A stretch of 64,000 bases of DNA from PVC group bacterium (GCA_003567005.1 PXBF01000028.1:54050-118049); one strand, 5' to 3'. Positions 48,840 to 59,028 are shown, numbered from the stretch's first letter. Notes: a model not told the origin generated them from the sequence alone. A program made the numbers and translations.

Positions 48840-50135
48840 CTAGATGGTTGCGATCCGTAAACGTACGGTTGGTGGTTTTACAATGGAGAATTCCGCAATC
48901 GCGGCGAGTGCAGCATTCATGTCTGATTCCAGCGCCTCGTGGGTTACAATGACGAGCGCTGCGTCTCCCTGAATATCGGGGCGCTTTTGAATGAATGACT
49001 CGATGCTGATGTCATGCTTTGCCAGCAGTCCGGTAATTTTTGCCAGTACACCGGGCTGGTCATCCACAAGTATGCGCAGATAATAACGGCAGCGGATGTC
49101 TTCGATTGATTTGAGCTGCAGGGATTCGCCTGTGGGGGGGATAGGCGGAACGCGCATCATTGCGTCCATCGCGAGATTGCGGGCCGTGTCCGCGATATCG
49201 GCTAGTACCGTGCTGGCGGTTGGGAGTCTGCCGGCTCCCCGACCATAGTACATGGTGTGATCTGCCAAATCCGATTCTACCATGACGGCATTGAAAACGC
49301 CGTTGACAGAGGCCAGCATGGAGTTTTGCGGGACGAGCGTGGGCGCAACACGGATTTCTACACTGTCGATATCCCTACGAATGATGCCCAGTAATTTTAT
49401 GCGATATCCGAGAGTGGCCGCCTGTTCAACATCCGTCCGAACAAGCCTGCGGATTCCTTCCACATGTACTTTATGCAATTCGAAGGCTTTGCCGTACGCG
49501 AGCGAAGCAAGGATTACGGCTTTGTGTGCGGTGTCGTAGCCGTCGATATCCAAAGCAGGGTCGGCCTCGGCGAAGCCAAGTCTTTGTGCATCTTCCAGTA
49601 CGGTTTCAAAGGGAAGCCCTTCCTGTTCCATTCGGGTGAGGATGTAGTTGGACGTACCATTTAAAATGCCTTGGATGGCCAGAATCCGGTTTCCGGCGAG
49701 GCCCTCGCGAAGCGCACGAATAATCGGTATACCGCCACCTACGCTGGCACCAAAATGCAAGTCGGTGTGATATGCCCTAGAAAGTGCATATAAGCTCTCG
49801 CCATACTCTGCGAGCAGCTTTTTGTTGGCTGTGACGACCGGCTTTCCCTTTTTGAGTGCTTGTTCGATGAACGTGCGCGCGATCCCTGTTCCGCCAATCA
49901 ACTCTACGATAATGTCAACATCTTCGCGATCGATCAGTGCTTGCGCATCGGTTGTTAGCATTTCAGGGGAAAGGCCGATACCCCGATCGGTTTCGATATC
50001 TAAATCAGCAACACCCTTTAATACCGGTTTTACACCGAGGCGTTGGGCCAGAAGGTCGCCGTTGTGCAGCAATCCTTCCACAACCCCAGCCCCAACGGTC
50101 CCGAATCCGATTATTCCGACACCAACCGTTTGCAT
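48840..50135 (-). CDS. hom: Homoserine dehydrogenase with C-terminal ACT domain
   Basis: GFGTVGAGVVEGL, GGTGIARTFIEQALKKGKPVVTANKKLLAEYG, NGTSNYILTRM. Confidence 0.96.
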   Translation of the reverse strand: MQTVGVGIIGFGTVGAGVVEGLLHNGDLLAQRLGVKPVLKGVADLDIETDRGIGLSPEMLTTDAQALIDREDVDIIVELIGGTGIARTFIEQALKKGKPVVTANKKLLAEYGESLYALSRAYHTDLHFGASVGGGIPIIRALREGLAGNRILAIQGILNGTSNYILTRMEQEGLPFETVLEDAQRLGFAEADPALDIDGYDTAHKAVILASLAYGKAFELHKVHVEGIRRLVRTDVEQAATLGYRIKLLGIIRRDIDSVEIRVAPTLVPQNSMLASVNGVFNAVMVESDLADHTMYYGRGAGRLPTASTVLADIADTARNLAMDAMMRVPPIPPTGESLQLKSIEDIRCRYYLRILVDDQPGVLAKITGLLAKHDISIESFIQKRPDIQGDAALVIVTHEALESDMNAALAAIAEFSIVKPPTVRLRIATI

Positions 50136-50383
50136 GTTGACCCCTACCTAAAAGTTCTGAACGTGTTTCGCTTCGAAGATGTGTTTTCCCCAATATCATT
50201 CTACATTCTGTTACGATGCAGTCGCTCATGGTATGCGGATGCGGGGCACGATACAAGTATTTTACTACCTGTGCATAGAGACGGGGAGCGGTCATCGAGT
50301 GGTGGCATGGCTCGGTGATTCATTATATCAACGTCCAACGCCGATTATCGCTTGCAAGGAATCGTGAAGAACGAAGTGACGCA

Positions 50384-51382
50384 CTACTCCTTGTCGCCTG
50401 CATGGTCTTGTTGGAGCTGTATTTCAGGGGCTTCTACATGCAGGAATCGTGACGTTGTGTGCGTCTCATGCTTGAAGATTAATACCTCGCCTTGTTTTTC
50501 GATCAGGTTTTTCTCATCGTCAAAAATCAAACGTATCACGCCAAGATATTCGCGCTCGTTGTAGCCATGTCCCGCTTGAGCAATCAAGACACCGTTGCGC
50601 ATTTCTGGCGGGTTCAAAAGCGTATGGGAATGTCCCCCGATTATCACGTCGATCAGATCGCCGTATTCGTCTGCAAGCATCCGGTCCTTTTGAACACCGA
50701 TATGCGTCAAGAGAACAAATGCATGACTCTCGTCATGCAATTTTCTGTGGTTGTATACAGTGTCCGATACATTTGCGAGACGGATCCCTTCAGCATTGTC
50801 GAAGCCTCCACCGCACAAACCGAGAACAGCGAGTCTCATTCCACCGTCCGCTTTGAAGACAAGATACGCTTTGGGTTCATCAAAGTAGTCTGTAGAAACC
50901 ATCACATTCGCTCCCAAAAACGGGAAGTCTGCTTGTCGCAAAAGATCTCTGGTAACTGTTTTGTAATAGCCCAATTCATGATTACCCAAAACGGCGGCAT
51001 GATAGCCGAGCTCATTCATATTTCTGACCATGATTTGCATCCGCTTCTCATACGCATCCGCATTGCTTACAATATTTCTCTGTGCCCAACGCGTTGGACG
51101 AATCGTAAAATCACCCGCATCAAATAGGAAAACATCGGCATATTGGTCCCGGAAACGGGAAATCTTGTCCTGCATGGTGCCAGCATGCTTGATATTGAAA
51201 TGGAGATCGTTCGTATGAAGGAGAATGATCGCGCGCTGATCATCTTCCGGCTCGTGGGCAATGACAATCCCGCTACAGGCCATGCTGCAAAGAAGGATCA
51301 CTGCAGTCACATAAGACCAACGGTACCAATTGTTCCTGCCGCGACACGGTCTCTGATTATCCGGATAGGTCTGGTTTCCCAT
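50384..51382 (-). CDS. Metallophosphoesterase / 5'-nucleotidase-like protein
   Basis: ILLHTNDLHF, DAGDF, LGNHELGY, GGHSHT. Confidence 0.9.
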   Translation of the reverse strand: MGNQTYPDNQRPCRGRNNWYRWSYVTAVILLCSMACSGIVIAHEPEDDQRAIILLHTNDLHFNIKHAGTMQDKISRFRDQYADVFLFDAGDFTIRPTRWAQRNIVSNADAYEKRMQIMVRNMNELGYHAAVLGNHELGYYKTVTRDLLRQADFPFLGANVMVSTDYFDEPKAYLVFKADGGMRLAVLGLCGGGFDNAEGIRLANVSDTVYNHRKLHDESHAFVLLTHIGVQKDRMLADEYGDLIDVIIGGHSHTLLNPPEMRNGVLIAQAGHGYNEREYLGVIRLIFDDEKNLIEKQGEVLIFKHETHTTSRFLHVEAPEIQLQQDHAGDKE

Positions 51383-51571
51383 GATAACTGCCTTTCTATT
51401 GGCGAGGAGTCACTTTGCCCGCACGTTCTGAGGGTTGGTTTCGATCCAGGGCCATCAAGAAAACATTGGCGACGGAATCCTTGGGGAGGCCGGTCGCGGA
51501 CGACCTTGACTCCACGAACAAGTGACTACCCTGGGGGCACTTCAAAGCGGACGGCCACCGGGGAAGTTCCC

Positions 51572-52525
51572 TCAATACAAGATGATCCGCGTGGCGGGCG
51601 GCGCGGGCCTGCTCAGGACGGAATCGTAGGTCCGGCCCATCCGGATCTCGTCGAGAATCGACTGGCCCGTGTCCCAGAGCGCGATCCGGTCGAAGGTGGA
51701 CTGGTCGAAGTCGGCCGTCAGGGAGGCGACCGCTTCCGCCTCTTCGGGCTCGTTCTCGGTGACGTCCGAGATGTTGAAGATGTATAGTTCGTCCGGCGTG
51801 CCCTCCGGCTTCCAGTTAATCTTCCCGACCACCAGCATCGTGTCGAAATGCGTGCCGCCGTCCTGAAGAACCGGCGTAAAAGTGGCCACATCGACGGTTG
51901 CGGATTCCGAGTTAATGAAGGCCACAGCGTTGGGACTTCCCGTGCCGTCGCCAGATGATCCATCATCGTCGGTTCTTAACCCAACACCGAATCCATGGCC
52001 CGGTCCATCCATGCCGCCACCTTCGACCATCCCATTGTCACCAAAGATGAAGGTTGCCCGCCGGGCATTACCCTGGGCGGTGGCTCCAAGGAGTATCGAG
52101 AACCAGATCGTGGTATCGTCCTGCGTCAGATCCGCCAGCTCTTCGGCGGAGATCGATCTTTCAGCCCACCGCTGGCCCGCAGGACCGAAACGGGTCAAGG
52201 CGCTCCCCACGGTAGGAAGCCCCGGAAACTCTAATCCGCCATGCTCATTCACGGTCGTTCCATCGCCAAGGTTGAAGTTTGTGCGCCCGGTTTGCCATGC
52301 CTGATTCCAGCCGCCCACGTCCCAGGCCTCATCGAAACCAAACCCGCCGTCCTGGCCGTTGAGACTGACGTTCACGCCTTCATAGTCGAATCCCTCGTAG
52401 ACCAGTAAGTCTGGCACGTTAAGGGGTTCCTCTATCTGTTGCGCCGGCGTATTAAGAGCCCAGATTCCCAGAACCACCGCCAGCGCTGCTGCGCCGACTC
52501 GTCGACATGCTGCTTTCCGCCTCAT
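51572..52525 (-). CDS. Secreted uncharacterized protein, LamG/concanavalin-like
   Basis: Signal-like N-terminus from ATG 52525 with GGAGG SD; LLVYEGFDYEG...GGFGFDEAW pattern. Confidence 0.6.
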   Translation of the reverse strand: MRRKAACRRVGAAALAVVLGIWALNTPAQQIEEPLNVPDLLVYEGFDYEGVNVSLNGQDGGFGFDEAWDVGGWNQAWQTGRTNFNLGDGTTVNEHGGLEFPGLPTVGSALTRFGPAGQRWAERSISAEELADLTQDDTTIWFSILLGATAQGNARRATFIFGDNGMVEGGGMDGPGHGFGVGLRTDDDGSSGDGTGSPNAVAFINSESATVDVATFTPVLQDGGTHFDTMLVVGKINWKPEGTPDELYIFNISDVTENEPEEAEAVASLTADFDQSTFDRIALWDTGQSILDEIRMGRTYDSVLSRPAPPATRIILY

Positions 52526-52733
52526 GGCATCCCTCCGTGTTTGTTTTGCTTTCTGGGTTCTGGATCCACGGAACACCCTATCGTGGCGTACATTCCCAGT
52601 GTATAATATTTAAAATTAATCACGAATCACGCCATTTGTCAAGCCTAAGCACTTCTGGCATCTTTTGCCCGATGCCCCGATTTGTATTGGATTTCTACCA
52701 TTTCTGATCGCGTTTTGGGGTGGAGTTCAAATT

Positions 52734-52758
52734 AGACCACAGACTACAGACTACAGAC
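52734..52758. repeat. Tandem heptamer (AGACTAC)n, intergenic
   Basis: AGACCAC AGACTAC AGACTAC AGAC. Confidence 0.8.
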
Positions 52759-52969
52759 TTTTTGGCGCGGGGCGCGGTCAAGACGGGCACCGAACGATTG
52801 GACCCCTTGTCTCGCACTTCGTCTAGTTGGACATGGTGCGAGACAAGGTGCGAGACAAAGGTAGTTCCATCCTCCCACGCACCCACAAACTCACCCACAA
52901 GTTTCTCACCCCCGCATCATCTTGGCACCCCAAGTGCCGGGGCTCTAGCTTGGCCTTCGGCCTGAACAA

Positions 52970-53153
52970 GCTAGCCCGTATATCTCACAAACTTCGTAGC
53001 GAGAGTGTGAAGCGAGCGTCATAGCGGGTTCGCGGCGCAGTGTGGCGGGCGACAGTGTGTAGAAACACATGGAGGTCGCCACGCAAGTCGCGGTCCCGAT
53101 ATGACGTGCGATTCGCGCTCGCAGTAGATGGCTTGTTAGATATGCGGGCTAGC
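52970..53153. mobile_element. 184-bp MITE-like element with about 21-bp terminal inverted repeats; contains repeat copy B (53061-53154)
   Basis: GCTAGCCCGTATATCTCACAA (52970-52990) versus reverse complement of 53133-53153 GCTAGCCCGCATATCTAACAA, 2 mismatches. Confidence 0.75.
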
Positions 53154-53210
53154 GACAAATGCCCTCGAATGTGTTGAACTGCGAATGCTTTATTGTCTGC
53201 CGATACTATA

Positions 53211-53645
53211 TTAGTCGAACACAATCGTCGGCTTGGATTCGTCAATGGCAAACTCGGGCTTGTTGCAGGCGGGGCAGTGCTTCAGATCCTCCAGGCTCTT
53301 GATTTCTGCAAAAGGTCCTTTGCAGTCCGGGCATGCAAAGATGGTTAGCGTTGAGCCGGTCCGGAGATCGAGTATCTTGCCTAGTGGTTCCGGAGGCTCT
53401 ACTATCTCGGCGTTTGGGTCCACCAAGGGACTGCCTTTCCGCGTCCATTGCAGGTAGACGAACTTCTCGCAGGATTGGCAATAGCCCGTCAGTTGCTGAA
53501 AAGCCATGCCGCCACCGAACATTACTCCTGCTTCGAACCCACAAGTCTTCGACTCGCATTTCATGTTGAAAAGGGTGCCTGCAAAAACGACTGTTGTGAC
53601 AGCGATGATTGCCAAAAATGTGATTGATACCATTACCGCTTTCAT
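53211..53645 (-). CDS. Uncharacterized protein, N-terminal signal/TM and Cys-pair (zinc-ribbon-like) motifs
   Basis: CESKTCGF, CQSCEKF, CPDCKGP, CPACNKPEF. Confidence 0.6.
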   Translation of the reverse strand: MKAVMVSITFLAIIAVTTVVFAGTLFNMKCESKTCGFEAGVMFGGGMAFQQLTGYCQSCEKFVYLQWTRKGSPLVDPNAEIVEPPEPLGKILDLRTGSTLTIFACPDCKGPFAEIKSLEDLKHCPACNKPEFAIDESKPTIVFD

Positions 53646-53872
53646 GTGTGTGGTTCCTTTTGTTGTAGATGCAGAGTGCCTATCACGCTGCTTTCATCTT
53701 AATACGTTACGTATAACGGCTTTCTTGGATTCATTTTCATACAGAACGTGTGTCTAACCCGCTGAGGGCAGTTGTGTTCAACGTCCCGCAGTATGGTTCC
53801 GGCGTTATTTCATTTTCCAACGCGCGGCCTTCAGGCTGTCACCTGCAGGTGATGGTTGGCTCTTCTGTTGGC

Positions 53873-55342
53873 CTACTCACGATTCAGGCACCGTCGGCCT
53901 ACTTCTGAGTTCTGCCATTTATGCGCATGCACACCACGCTCTTTCAGAGCCAGTTCCCAAGTAAATGTTTTGTCCTTTTCAGGGGGGGCGTCTGGATTGA
54001 AACCCGTGTTGGGTCTGGGAAGCTCTGCGTCGGTCTCGGCTAGCCACTGGTCCAGAACCTTTCGGAGTTGAGTGGCCCGTTCCGGACATATTGTCGCAAG
54101 GTCGCTCTGCTCGTAGGGATCAGAAGACATATCAAAAAGCTGCTCAGCTCCAGAGGTATCGTTGTAGAACCGGATCAGCTTCCAGTCTTCGAGGATGACA
54201 GATGAGAATGGTCCCGCTGCATGCGTATAGTGCGGGTGATGAAAGAAGATGGGGCGAGGGGCCGGCCGGATGCCAGATGTCAGTAAAGGCAAAAGACTCT
54301 CACCGTCCAGCGTAGTTGCCGCCGGTGCTTGTGCCCCGGTCATTTCCAGCCAGGTCGGGACAAAGTCGACCGACACAGTACGGGTCGCTTCCCTGCGCCC
54401 AGCAGCCACTTTCTCTGGCCATTTGACAATAAGTGGAACCCGCATTCCCGCTTCATAGCAGAAACTCTTCCCTCCCATGAGTGGATAGTTTGAAGTGCTA
54501 TGGGGTGACAAGCCTCCGTTATCGGAAGTGAATATGACCATGGTATTACGCTCCACACCCAGACTGCGCAGCGTGTCAACAATTCTGCCAACGCTGTCGT
54601 CAACCTTCTCTATCATGGCCGCATAGATGGCATTATCCTGATCCGTTGTGGGAAGCTTGCGATATTTTGCTACCAGTTCCTCGGGGGCGCTCAGTTTTGT
54701 GTGGACAGCGTAATGCGAGAGTATGAGAAAGAATGGTTTATCTTTTGCGGCCGCATCTGTAAGGAATGCAACAGCCCTGTCCGTCAGGACATCGGTCATA
54801 TAGTCGTCCTCGCCCAGATCCTCAAGACCCTTGCATTGGAAAGGAATGAAGTCCCGTCCAAAATGGCCTTTGGTCGCCGACGCCACGGTGCGGAACCCCT
54901 CAGCAATATGCCACCCTCGTTTGTCCGGCCAATGCGCCTCATTCCATCCACAATGCCATTTCCCGATAAACCCCGTGTGATAACCCGTATCCCTGATCAT
55001 TTCTGCAATGGTTGGAATGGTCGGTGGAAGACAGTGGCGATGAAGGGCCTCGTGGTTCTGCGTGTTGCCTTGGATTGGTTTACTCACCTCATGCAGTCTC
55101 GCATCTTGTTCAACGTATGGCCGGATGACAGCCGTGAACTTGCTTCGAGCAGGATATTGTCCGCTGTAGATTGCTCCGCGTGAAGGGCTACAGATGGGTG
55201 CTGCGGAGTAGGCCTGCGTGAAAAGCATGCCATCGGCAGCCAGTTGATCAATATGGGGTGTCTGATAGTAGTGACTTCCCGTGCAGCCAAGATCTTTCCA
55301 CCCCTGATCATCTGTCAAGATCAAGACGATATTCGGTCGCAT
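53873..55342 (-). CDS. Arylsulfatase-like type I sulfatase
   Basis: NIVLILTDDQGWKDLGCTG; CSPSRGAIYSGQYP formylglycine motif (CxPxR). Confidence 0.95.
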   Translation of the reverse strand: MRPNIVLILTDDQGWKDLGCTGSHYYQTPHIDQLAADGMLFTQAYSAAPICSPSRGAIYSGQYPARSKFTAVIRPYVEQDARLHEVSKPIQGNTQNHEALHRHCLPPTIPTIAEMIRDTGYHTGFIGKWHCGWNEAHWPDKRGWHIAEGFRTVASATKGHFGRDFIPFQCKGLEDLGEDDYMTDVLTDRAVAFLTDAAAKDKPFFLILSHYAVHTKLSAPEELVAKYRKLPTTDQDNAIYAAMIEKVDDSVGRIVDTLRSLGVERNTMVIFTSDNGGLSPHSTSNYPLMGGKSFCYEAGMRVPLIVKWPEKVAAGRREATRTVSVDFVPTWLEMTGAQAPAATTLDGESLLPLLTSGIRPAPRPIFFHHPHYTHAAGPFSSVILEDWKLIRFYNDTSGAEQLFDMSSDPYEQSDLATICPERATQLRKVLDQWLAETDAELPRPNTGFNPDAPPEKDKTFTWELALKERGVHAHKWQNSEVGRRCLNRE

Positions 55343-55508
55343 GTTCTTTTCCTTTAGTATAGCGTTTCGTTATCCTTATCAATTCACCCGTCACCCTAAT
55401 CTTTCACCCTAATCTCTCCTTTTCAGTAACCGCTTGCCCCTTTTCATACGTTTTCATAAAACTTTTGACAGTTCCCTGCGGTCTGTAGACGAACCACGAA
55501 GGTACGGG

Positions 55509-56399
55509 TTAAAAGAACATGGCGATGATGCGGCCAGCGACGAGGATAATGGCGAGCAGCAAGACGAGAATGAAATATTTACGGGTATTATGGCTGGAGA
55601 TGTACAGGGAGAGATGTGTACCGATCCAGGTTCCCAACATGCCGCCTGCGAGCAGAATGGCGAGCAGGATCCAATGCACATTGCCGATAAAGAGGTTGTT
55701 GACGGCTCCGGCAAAAGATGCAATCCAGACGAGCAAGAGGCTGGTGCCGGCGGCTTTATGGGTATGCAGTCCTACGAGATAGATAAGTGCCGGGAGCATA
55801 ATCACGCCTCCGCCGATCCCGAGTAATCCGGTTAAAATGCCGCCGAATACCCCGAACAGGAAAAGCGCGGGAATCGACATACGCGGTTCGTCCAGCATCT
55901 GAAACGAGCCATAGGGTGGCAATTTCACGCGTGCTAAGAGTCCCACTTGTATTTCGTCATCGCTACGTAAGCGGGCGGCATAGCGAACATCCCAATACAT
56001 GAAGATGGCAATGCCGGTCAGCAGCAGCAGGAAAACGATCATCAATACCAGTTCGAGCAAGGATTGTTCACGGCCCATCAGCGTGATCGGTGGCAGCTTG
56101 TTCAGGGATTCAAGGATCCAGGATCCCAGCATGACGCCAACCATACTGCCAATACCGACCAGGAGTGCAATTTTCGGGGCGACAGTTCCGGATCCGCGTC
56201 GCTTGATGATCCCCAATGTACTGTTGGCAAAAAAGTTTACCAATCCGGTCCCGACAGCCATAGGGCCGGGGATCGCTACCAGAATGATCAAGGCAGGCGT
56301 CATGAGAAACCCGCCACCGACACCAAAAATCCCGGTCAATAGCCCGACGAGTAAGGCAATGACTCCTGAAACGATGATCTGAACAAACGATAAATCCAC
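55509..56399 (-). CDS. TauE/SafE-family permease
   Basis: GLLTGIFGVGGGFLMTPALI and GLLGIGGGVIMLPALIYLVGLHTHKAAGTSL duplicated motifs. Confidence 0.9.
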   Translation of the reverse strand: MDLSFVQIIVSGVIALLVGLLTGIFGVGGGFLMTPALIILVAIPGPMAVGTGLVNFFANSTLGIIKRRGSGTVAPKIALLVGIGSMVGVMLGSWILESLNKLPPITLMGREQSLLELVLMIVFLLLLTGIAIFMYWDVRYAARLRSDDEIQVGLLARVKLPPYGSFQMLDEPRMSIPALFLFGVFGGILTGLLGIGGGVIMLPALIYLVGLHTHKAAGTSLLLVWIASFAGAVNNLFIGNVHWILLAILLAGGMLGTWIGTHLSLYISSHNTRKYFILVLLLAIILVAGRIIAMFF

Positions 56400-56529
56400 A
56401 CGCTATCCATTCGGTTGAATTGAAAAAGTAAGAAACTAACCAGATTTGCGTTCGAATTCAAAGACAAAGCGGGGAAGGTTTGATGGTCGCCCTGGGGATG
56501 CCCGGCTGATGCGGGGCGCTGCGCAGTCT

Positions 56530-57339
56530 TTACAGTCCGCGTATGCCATTGTAGATGAGAAAGAAGGACGCGACGGCGAGGGCACAATAGACCAGGATAT
56601 TGAAGTAATCGGGTCGGGTCAGGCGATTGAGAAAGAAACCGCTTAATACAGCGATCGGGATGACCGGTAGCATCAAGAGAGCAAGTTGCAGATATTGCAA
56701 TTGGATGCGCCCCATGAGGCTAAAAGGAACCATTTTCATGGAATTGAGAATCAAGAAGTAGCCAGTCATAGTAGCGACAAATGCGCGTTTGGGCAGTTTT
56801 TGCGGCAAGAGCACCATTTGCATGAGGGGGCCGGCTGCGTGGGCCAGCGACGAGGTAATGCCGGCAAGGATACCGTAGCCAAAGCAGGCGCGTTGACTCG
56901 GCATACGAGCTTGTGCCAGATGTTTGCGAATCCATGCGCTGGCGGCATGCCAGACCACAAAACATAATCCCAGTGCACCAATTGCAATGCGCAATGCGGC
57001 ATCGGTCACTTCGATGAGGGCATGTTGTTCTGAAATGAAGAGGGCGGCGGCGAGGGCAACCCCTGCGATCGAACCGGGGATCATGCGCAGGATGCGTTTC
57101 CATTGTACATGTTTGCGGTAGAGCGAGGTGGAAGCAACATCCATCAAACAGAGTAAGGGTAACATGAATCCGACAGCGGCCCGTGCCGCGCCAGCTTGCG
57201 CAGGCCACATCAAAACAAGCAGCGGCATGGCAATACTACCTACCGGAAATCCTCCTTTACTCATGCCAATCAGAAAGAGCGAAAAGGCAATCCAGGCAAG
57301 ATCCGTCCAGCTATATGTGGCAAGTATATCGGCAATCAT
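56530..57339 (-). CDS. TauE/SafE-family permease
   Basis: GMSKGGFPVGSIAMPLLVL; ATG at 57339 overlaps rhomboid stop (ATGA). Confidence 0.85.
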   Translation of the reverse strand: MIADILATYSWTDLAWIAFSLFLIGMSKGGFPVGSIAMPLLVLMWPAQAGAARAAVGFMLPLLCLMDVASTSLYRKHVQWKRILRMIPGSIAGVALAAALFISEQHALIEVTDAALRIAIGALGLCFVVWHAASAWIRKHLAQARMPSQRACFGYGILAGITSSLAHAAGPLMQMVLLPQKLPKRAFVATMTGYFLILNSMKMVPFSLMGRIQLQYLQLALLMLPVIPIAVLSGFFLNRLTRPDYFNILVYCALAVASFFLIYNGIRGL

Positions 57340-58328
57340 CCTATACCGGTCAGATAGAGGTGCACAAAAAACCATGCGAGTGGTAGCAGCGAGGCTGTGA
57401 TCGTGAGCAGGGCCCACTGCATCGCAGCGGAAAGGTTGGCGATACTATGGGGGCGGTAGGCAATCGGTAGCGCAATCGCCAAGCCACAAACGAAGCCGAA
57501 GAAATGTGCGGCGATATCGCTGCCCTCACTGGTGCCGGTGAGGCCGAGTAGGGCAATGCCTGCGGCAATCGGGATTCCCGTTTTGCGCCATACCGGCCTC
57601 CAGCTATGGAAACGGCGGTAGAGATGTCCGGCCTGCACGACACAGAGAATGCCGAGCGCGGCAAAGCAGGCTGTGGATGCCCCCACGCTGCGTTGGTGGG
57701 GTGCGGCCGTTAGGGCGGCCACATAATTTCCGGCAATACCGCCCATCACAATGGCGGCCAGGCCCAGTCCGCGTCCCAGTTCCCGCACAACCGCTTGTCC
57801 GACAAAGAACAGAAAGAATACGTTGGCCATCAAGTGGGCAAAACCACTGTGTAGGGTTAATGCTGTGATGCTGCGCCACCACTCGCCTTGCAAGAGTGCG
57901 GTGCGCGACATGGCGCCCGCGACATGCAAGGGGTTGGAAGCATCGAATGCACCCAATGACAAGTGTAGGATCACCAACGTGTATGCGGCCCAGAAGGCCG
58001 TCCAATAGGCTGTCTGTCCGGAACCAAGCGCAATCGGCACCTTGGGAGGCGTATGCGGTTGTGCAGGGTGTTGTTCGTCCGCTTCAAAGGCTTGGATCTC
58101 GGCCCAGGCTTGGGCGGCTTGGGCGGCCGGAAGGTGTAAGTGCCAGTGACCCGCCTCATGCGATAAACGGTACGCCATACCGGCAGCGGATAGAACGGTA
58201 ATCCACTGCAGCGTCTTTTCCGCCGATGGCGGCGTTACGGTCTGCTCAGTTGGTTCATCGGGATTAGGGGGTTCTGTTATATGGGTTGCCTGCATGCGCA
58301 GGAGCATGCCACAGGCAAGGGCTCGCAT
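57336..58328 (-). CDS. Rhomboid-family intramembrane serine protease
   Basis: GEWWRSITALTLHSGFAHLMANVFFLFFVG, GASTACFAALG (GxSx), FFGFVCG. Confidence 0.88.
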   Translation of the reverse strand: MRALACGMLLRMQATHITEPPNPDEPTEQTVTPPSAEKTLQWITVLSAAGMAYRLSHEAGHWHLHLPAAQAAQAWAEIQAFEADEQHPAQPHTPPKVPIALGSGQTAYWTAFWAAYTLVILHLSLGAFDASNPLHVAGAMSRTALLQGEWWRSITALTLHSGFAHLMANVFFLFFVGQAVVRELGRGLGLAAIVMGGIAGNYVAALTAAPHQRSVGASTACFAALGILCVVQAGHLYRRFHSWRPVWRKTGIPIAAGIALLGLTGTSEGSDIAAHFFGFVCGLAIALPIAYRPHSIANLSAAMQWALLTITASLLPLAWFFVHLYLTGIG

Positions 58329-58345
58329 GAAAGCGGATTCTACTC

Positions 58346-58972
58346 TCAATAATAGCTGAGTTCCAACTGTGCAATGCCAGCGGGATCCTGGGCTTTGTGC
58401 AGGGTTTGTCGGCGCGTGCGGGTACGTCCACCTCGCGTACTGCGACGCACTTGCACAACATCTTCTGGAATGACCAATGGAATCTCCAGGGATCCTGCTT
58501 GTTCGCCCGAGACAATACTTGCACGTCCTGCCGCGACAACTTTTGCATTGCCCAGATTCGAGATTTCGCCTGCCAGGAAGTTGAACGGAAAGCGCGCCAA
58601 TGCCGTGAGGCCAGGACCCACCGCTACCCGCGCGGCTTCGCTGCCGGCCGCGCGCAAGACGGCTTGTCCGATGGCACCTGCCACACGCGCAATTTGTTGC
58701 GCGGTCATCGAATCGGAGACTTGCACCACCACGCCAAATGGACCTTGTACGTTTTCCTTGAAAAGAATCGTTTCGCTCCAATGTAAATCCTTTACATCCA
58801 AACCATCGGGCGTAAAGGTGTGGGTCTGAACCGCGACCCGCGATGCAACCAAGGGCCGCGGCCAGATTAAACTTACCGTGATGATCCGCTCGGTATGCTT
58901 GGCACCACGCGACCAAGGCCCTTCGCCCTGTATTCCCCGCAAATGCAATTCCATCGTGTTACGTTGATACAT
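58346..58972 (-). CDS. Uncharacterized protein
   Basis: Open frame with same strand and tight spacing to rhomboid gene; no recognised family. Confidence 0.55.
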   Translation of the reverse strand: MYQRNTMELHLRGIQGEGPWSRGAKHTERIITVSLIWPRPLVASRVAVQTHTFTPDGLDVKDLHWSETILFKENVQGPFGVVVQVSDSMTAQQIARVAGAIGQAVLRAAGSEAARVAVGPGLTALARFPFNFLAGEISNLGNAKVVAAGRASIVSGEQAGSLEIPLVIPEDVVQVRRSTRGGRTRTRRQTLHKAQDPAGIAQLELSYY

Positions 58973-59028
58973 CGCCCTTACTCCTGTTTATCGGCTGCGC
59001 CGGAAGTAGGCACGCGGAACAAGCAATC

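Noticed and set aside
51143-51787. 214-aa plus-strand ORF between the metallophosphoesterase and the secreted protein
   Set aside because: Overlaps both minus-strand genes and has no recognisable motif.
57336-58916. 526-aa version of the rhomboid ORF
   Set aside because: The N-terminal about 200 aa overlap the 58346-58972 gene in another frame and look like an off-frame translation; start set near 58328.
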